This document shows, piece after piece, positions 61,126-64,000 of a stretch of DNA of 64,000 bases. This DNA comes from Devosia sp. RR2S18. Its GTDB lineage: Bacteria; Pseudomonadota; Alphaproteobacteria; Rhizobiales; Devosiaceae. Below the pieces are notes generated by a model that was not told where the DNA came from, did not search any database, and was given only the letters and a program-made list of their open reading frames with translations. The DNA lies in the NCBI RefSeq assembly GCF_030177755.1, contig NZ_CP126539.1, positions 2,008,001 to 2,072,000 of the forward strand. Direction: 5' to 3'. The translations under genes and the position numbers were made by a program. Every line of letters begins with the position of its first letter. The first letter of the stretch is position 1.

Positions 61126-61250
61126 GACGTGCCAAAGCGCCGCGTGGGAGCGCTTGGCCTGCACGTCTGTCGCCAGGCTGCGACATGGGGCAAGGTTCAC
61201 CTCGGTGCCGGTCGTCCGGCGGATAAAAATGAAGCAAGCCTTGCCCCATG
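61126..61250. ncRNA. Strongly structured intergenic segment between rluE and the Gre-type gene
   Basis: Two large hairpins stand in a row: outer GACGTGC/GCACGTC (61126-61132 with 61161-61167) enclosing CCAAAGCGC/GCGCTTGG, then a perfect 12-bp stem CATGGGGCAAGG/CCTTGCCCCATG (61184-61195 with 61239-61250) whose loop holds a third stem GCCGG-TCGT-CCGGC. I could not match it to RNase P, tmRNA, 6S or SRP RNA. The remaining 380 bases to 61630 hold no convincing gene. It could be a small RNA, a leader of the Gre gene, or a message end. Confidence 0.3.
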
Positions 61251-61630
61251 CTCCGGAGGCTCGTCGGGTAATGCTGGATGGCGGTTGGTCCCTGCTCCGT
61301 GCCGTCGCCGCTTCGTCTTCGCCCTGCTGGCGACGTGGCGGGTGCCGTACCGGTGCAGCCAGTAGGGCTCGACATGCAGCCCGCGGATCACGAGCCCATC
61401 CAAACACTCCGCCGACGGAAGCAGAGCGACCGCCGCTTCATCCGGCTCCCCGCACCGACCGTTCGTCGCGACCGCGCAGCATGTGCGGAGATGGGAAGCA
61501 TCATAAAGGCGCTTGGGGTGCCGGGGATAAGTTTTTGCGGCACGCGCGGGAGCCTTCCGGCCGAACCGATGATAAGCATGGTCATTGTGCCCGGCGGGCA
61601 GCACAGCGCCAAGTGCAGCAGGAGACAGTT

Positions 61631-62113
61631 GTGAGCGTAGCCTTCACCAAGGAAGACAGTGCCCAGACGGCATCGGAGACCATGCTGCCGGATCGGCCGA
61701 TCCCGCCCGGACCAAACCTGGTGACAGCCGAAGGCCTTGAAGCGTTGGAACGGCAGCTTGCCGAGGCGCGGGCCGCCTATGATGCGGCCATGACCATCGA
61801 GGATGTCAACGAGCGGCGGCGCGAGGCCGCGAACCCGTTTCGGGACCTGCGCTATTTCGGCGAACGCGTGCGCACGGCGCAGCTGGTGGCGCCGCCTGCC
61901 ACAACCCAAACGGTCGCCTTTGGCAGCACGGTGACATTCGAGCGGGCGGACGGGCGCGTCCAGACCTATCGGATCGTCGGCGAGGACGAGGCCAACCCCA
62001 AGACGGGGTCGATCTCCTTTGCGTCGCCGGTAGCGCGGGCGCTGATGGGCAAGGGCGTCGGCGATGTGGTCAGTGTCGGCGCAGCCGAAGTGGAGGTCGT
62101 TGCCATCGAATAA
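61631..62113 (+). CDS. GreA/GreB family transcription elongation factor
   Basis: A 160-residue Gre-type factor that would rescue backtracked RNA polymerase. The N-terminal coiled coil is LVTAEGLEALERQLAEARAAY...NERRREAANPFRDLRYFGERV; the C-terminal FKBP-like domain has VAFGSTVTFERADGRVQTYRIVGEDEANPKTGSISFASPVARALMG. The GTG at 61631 has GGAG six bases before it. It is probably a paralogue and not the main GreA, because its tip lacks the usual pair of acidic residues at the same spacing as far as I can judge. Confidence 0.88.
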   Translation: MSVAFTKEDSAQTASETMLPDRPIPPGPNLVTAEGLEALERQLAEARAAYDAAMTIEDVNERRREAANPFRDLRYFGERVRTAQLVAPPATTQTVAFGSTVTFERADGRVQTYRIVGEDEANPKTGSISFASPVARALMGKGVGDVVSVGAAEVEVVAIE

Positions 62114-62139
62114 GCCGGCGCCGGGCGCGGAGTGTCCCT

Positions 62140-62478
62140 TCAGGTCACGAACGGCATGATGTCGATGGTTTCTCCGGGAAAGGTCTGGATGTGCGGGTGG
62201 TCGGCAAAGAGCTGGGCTGCCGCTTCGATGGTCTCAGCCTCGACCACAAGGTAGCCGCAGATAGTGTTGGTGGCGGGGGCGATGCCGGATTTGGTGACAC
62301 GCAGCGTCTTGCCGACCATGCCGCCGCGCTCGGTGATAGAGGGTTTGGTGCGACTCTCCCACTCGCCCCATTGTCGGATGCCCAGGGCGTCTACCGCGTC
62401 CTGATCGGCCTTGGGCATGGCGCGGAACCGGGCGACATTTTCGGCCGGCATGGTGTAGACGGCGAGAAAGCGGGGCAT
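62140..62478 (-). CDS. YCII-like hypothetical protein
   Basis: A 112-residue alpha+beta protein beginning MPRFLAVYTMPAENV, with GKTLRVTKSG and ICGYLVVEAETIEAAAQLFADHPHIQ, a ferredoxin-fold pattern like YCII/DGPF proteins encoded next to ECF sigma factors elsewhere. GGGAG precedes the ATG at 62478. No catalytic role known. Confidence 0.8.
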   Translation of the reverse strand: MPRFLAVYTMPAENVARFRAMPKADQDAVDALGIRQWGEWESRTKPSITERGGMVGKTLRVTKSGIAPATNTICGYLVVEAETIEAAAQLFADHPHIQTFPGETIDIMPFVT

Positions 62479-62556
62479 GGAACACTCCCTTACGTGAGAA
62501 GAGCCTATGCCTCCCACCGGGCGAAGTCACGCGGCTGTTGCGGGTGCAGTGGCGGC

Positions 62557-63066
62557 CTAGCGGCAGTGGGCGAGAATGGCGTCGACGACCTCGGGGAGGG
62601 GCCGGGTAGCATCGATCGGAATGGCATCGGTGGGGAGATCCTCGCGGCTCGCGTGGAGACGCAGGATTTCGGCGCGTTCAGCGGGTTCGGAGCCCCATTC
62701 GTCGCGGCGGCTGTCGATCCGACGCAGGAGTGTTTCCCGGTCGAGCTCCAGGAGAAACACGGCGTCGAACAGGTGGACAAAGTGGTGGCGGTTGCGTGAG
62801 GCGCCGCAGAAAAATGTGACGGGATGGGTCTGGACGGCAAGGATGGCCTGGACCTGCGCGACGTCCCAGATGTGATGCGCGTTGATAAAGGCAGGCTCAG
62901 TGGAGCGCCGTTCAGGCGGCAACCTTTCACCAGTCTCCGGATCCCCCTGAAACGCGAGCACACGATCTCCATGGATGACGTGGTAGCCACGGCGTTCGAG
63001 CTCGGTGGCGACGGAGGTCTTGCCGGAGCCGGAGATCCCTTCGATGAGGTAGTTGCGGTGGGGCAT
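62557..63066 (-). CDS. Small AAA/P-loop kinase-like ATPase
   Basis: A 169-residue P-loop protein: YLIEGISGSGKTSVATELERRGYHVIHGD at the N-terminus (Walker A GISGSGKTS) and a lid-like VFLLELDRETLLRRIDSR later. It resembles gluconate/shikimate-kinase-like small kinases of unknown substrate. A FFCGASRNRHHF segment in the middle is conserved in this subgroup. Confidence 0.82.
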   Translation of the reverse strand: MPHRNYLIEGISGSGKTSVATELERRGYHVIHGDRVLAFQGDPETGERLPPERRSTEPAFINAHHIWDVAQVQAILAVQTHPVTFFCGASRNRHHFVHLFDAVFLLELDRETLLRRIDSRRDEWGSEPAERAEILRLHASREDLPTDAIPIDATRPLPEVVDAILAHCR

Positions 63067-63132
63067 GGAGTGACATCATTACGAGCGCACGGGCTTCAGT
63101 TTAGCGACATGGCGCCACACCCACCAGCGTCA

Positions 63133-63151
63133 CCCTCGGGCTTGACCCGAG
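63133..63151. repeat. Single CCCTCGGG palindromic element
   Basis: CCCTCGGG-CTTGA-CCCGAG, partly degenerate at its 3' arm, followed by GTTTCACTT, which also flanks related elements at 63547 and, in degenerate form, at 63787. It lies just upstream of the GIY-YIG gene. Confidence 0.6.
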
Positions 63152-63175
63152 CGCGTTTCACTTGAAACTACGGCC

Positions 63176-63463
63176 ATGGGCGGCATTGTCTATATCCTGG
63201 CAAATATTCGGCGCGGACGGACCTATATCGGGGTGACCAATAATCTCGTCCGGCGCGTGTACGAGCACCGCGAGGGGCTCGCGGACGGCTATACCAAACG
63301 AAATGGCATCAAGCGGCTGGTGTATTTCGAGGAACACGGAGAGATCGGGACTGCCATTCAGCGCGAAACGTCGCTCAAGCGCTGGTACCGGTCCTGGAAG
63401 ATTGCGCTGATCGAGGAGAGCAATCCGGAGTGGCGGGATCTGTGGGAGGACATTGCCAGTTGA
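63176..63463 (+). CDS. GIY-YIG endonuclease superfamily protein (UPF0213-like)
   Basis: A 95-residue single-domain protein. The GIY-YIG motif is GGIVYILANIRRGRTYIGVTNNLVRRVYEH, with the catalytic Arg in that helix; KRLVYFEEHGEIGTAIQRETSLKRWYRSWK supplies the Glu. Stand-alone proteins of this type are abundant in alphaproteobacteria and have no proven role. It is flanked on both sides by palindromic repeats. Confidence 0.9.
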   Translation: MGGIVYILANIRRGRTYIGVTNNLVRRVYEHREGLADGYTKRNGIKRLVYFEEHGEIGTAIQRETSLKRWYRSWKIALIEESNPEWRDLWEDIAS

Positions 63464-63468
63464 AGGTA

Positions 63469-63948
63469 ACGCGCGGTGGGGTGGGGGACGCGGGGACTCT
63501 GAGGGGGTCGCTGGGCCATTTGCCGTGGGTTTGTCCCGCCCCCGGCCGTCACCTTCGGGCTTGACCGAGGGGGTTTCACTTCGCGGGTTGAGCGGGTGGC
63601 CGCTGGGTGGAAGCGCTTGTGGCGGGCGCTCCTTGGCGTGGTGGGCTATGGGGAGGTTCGCCAGGGAAGTGCAGAGCCCTCGGGTCAGGCCCGAGGGTGA
63701 CGCGCGGTGCGTGTGGTGGCGGGGCGAGGGGCCTATGAGCGGGTCGCTGTGTGTTTCGTTGTGGGTTCGTCGAACCCGGGTCGTCACCCTCGGGCTCGAC
63801 CCGAGGGTGTTGCACTTCGCCGGGTGTGAGCGGGTGGCGCTGGGTGGAGGCGCTTGTGGCGGGGCGCTGTTTGGAGCGGTGGGCTTTGGGGAGGACCGTC
63901 AGGGAAATGTAGAGCCCTCGGGTCAAGCCCGAGGGTGACGCGCGGTGG
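63469..63948. repeat. Tandemly duplicated ~235 bp block of palindromic repeats
   Basis: A unit beginning ACGCGCGGTG occurs at 63469, 63700 and 63938 (spacing 231 and 238). Each full unit holds, in order, GGTCGCTG, a CCCTCGGG palindrome in the cGTCACC orientation (63547-63567 degenerate; 63787-63807 perfect), AGCGGGTGG-CGCTGGGTGG, GGCGCTTGTGGCGGG, GGGGAGG and a palindrome in the opposite orientation, CCCTCGGG-TCAGG-CCCGAGGG (63677-63697) or TCAAG (63915-63935). The copies have diverged by many point changes. No coding function is plausible; the open frames here are byproducts of GC richness. Confidence 0.8.
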
Positions 63949-64000
63949 GGGTGGTTGGGATGCTGCGCTGCGGCAGCATCGGGGCTGCCCCCTCGTGGTT

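Noticed and set aside
61197..61604. 135-codon minus-strand gene between rluE and the Gre-type gene
   Set aside because: It crosses the strong hairpins, has low-complexity Arg/His-rich translation and no clear ribosome site.
63176..63463. GIY-YIG gene as part of a homing or mobile element
   Set aside because: It is a complete stand-alone single-domain protein of a common chromosomal family, with no intron, inserted target gene or terminal repeats visible.
63453..63938. Frames of 116-161 codons in the final repeat block
   Set aside because: They read through palindromic repeats, differ between the two repeat units and have no ribosome site or motif.
63469..63948. CRISPR array
   Set aside because: The repeats are long (about 235 bases), few and contain inverted palindromes, and there are no regular 30-40 base spacers or cas genes.

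Overview
The window is a 64 kb, high-GC stretch of ordinary bacterial chromosome. The gene set points to an alphaproteobacterium of the order Hyphomicrobiales, probably Devosia-like. Supporting features are an AapJQMP general amino-acid ABC transporter, a fused CysN-CysC sulfate-activation enzyme, an NDUFS4-type complex I subunit, an HWE-family histidine kinase next to a bacteriophytochrome, EcfG-like stress promoter motifs and many TTG/GTG starts. No rRNA, CRISPR array, prophage or transposase is visible. Genus assignment is inference.

Layout. 0-3 kb: sulfate activation (cysD, cysNC). 3-10 kb: a mix of housekeeping and envelope genes (UPF0178, a NodB-type deacetylase lipoprotein, rlmB, a nucleoside hydrolase, and a secreted DUF6600 protein with a very long Ala/Glu tail). 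10-10.7 kb: tRNA-Tyr, tRNA-Gly and tRNA-Arg. 11-20 kb: a sugar-use locus. A LacI-type operator and promoter precede a glucose-like CUT1 ABC transporter (binding protein, two permeases, ATPase), followed by two pairs of a TIM-barrel isomerase/epimerase and a Gfo/Idh/MocA dehydrogenase. This resembles oxidative (3-keto) glycoside catabolism. 20-28 kb: a complex I accessory subunit, tRNA-Pro, a MetC-like lyase with a structured leader, then aapJQMP and a second AapJ-like binding protein. 28-37 kb, mostly minus strand: alaX, cls, cysK, a photolyase, an AHSA1 protein, an Fsr-like exporter, tRNA-Asn, mobA and benE.

37-41 kb: a frameshifted homologue of hygromycin B 4-O-kinase (aph(4)/hph), divergent from an ABC-2 export trio of the DUF990 type. 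41-50 kb: mtnN, uvsE, small stress-type proteins with EcfG-like promoters, an ABC-F protein, an MscS channel, DUF983, DinB and a ZIP-like membrane protein. 50-56 kb: an HtrA-fold protein that has lost its whole catalytic triad, a CPA1 antiporter, a secreted sugar-dehydrogenase/PEBP fusion and an MFS carrier. 56-61 kb: a tightly overlapping light-signalling operon (bacteriophytochrome kinase, single-domain response regulator, REC-PAS-HWE kinase) followed by rluE. 61-64 kb: a strongly structured intergenic stretch, a GreA/GreB-type factor, a small ATPase, a GIY-YIG protein, and a tandemly duplicated ~235 bp block of palindromic CCCTCGGG repeats at the window edge.

The most notable items are the broken chromosomal hph homologue, the HtrA pseudoprotease, the three-gene phytochrome relay, the duplicated isomerase/dehydrogenase sugar module, the paired EcfG-like promoters with a terminator abutting uvsE, and the structured region between rluE and the Gre gene. 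No wholly new defence or mobile system was evident.
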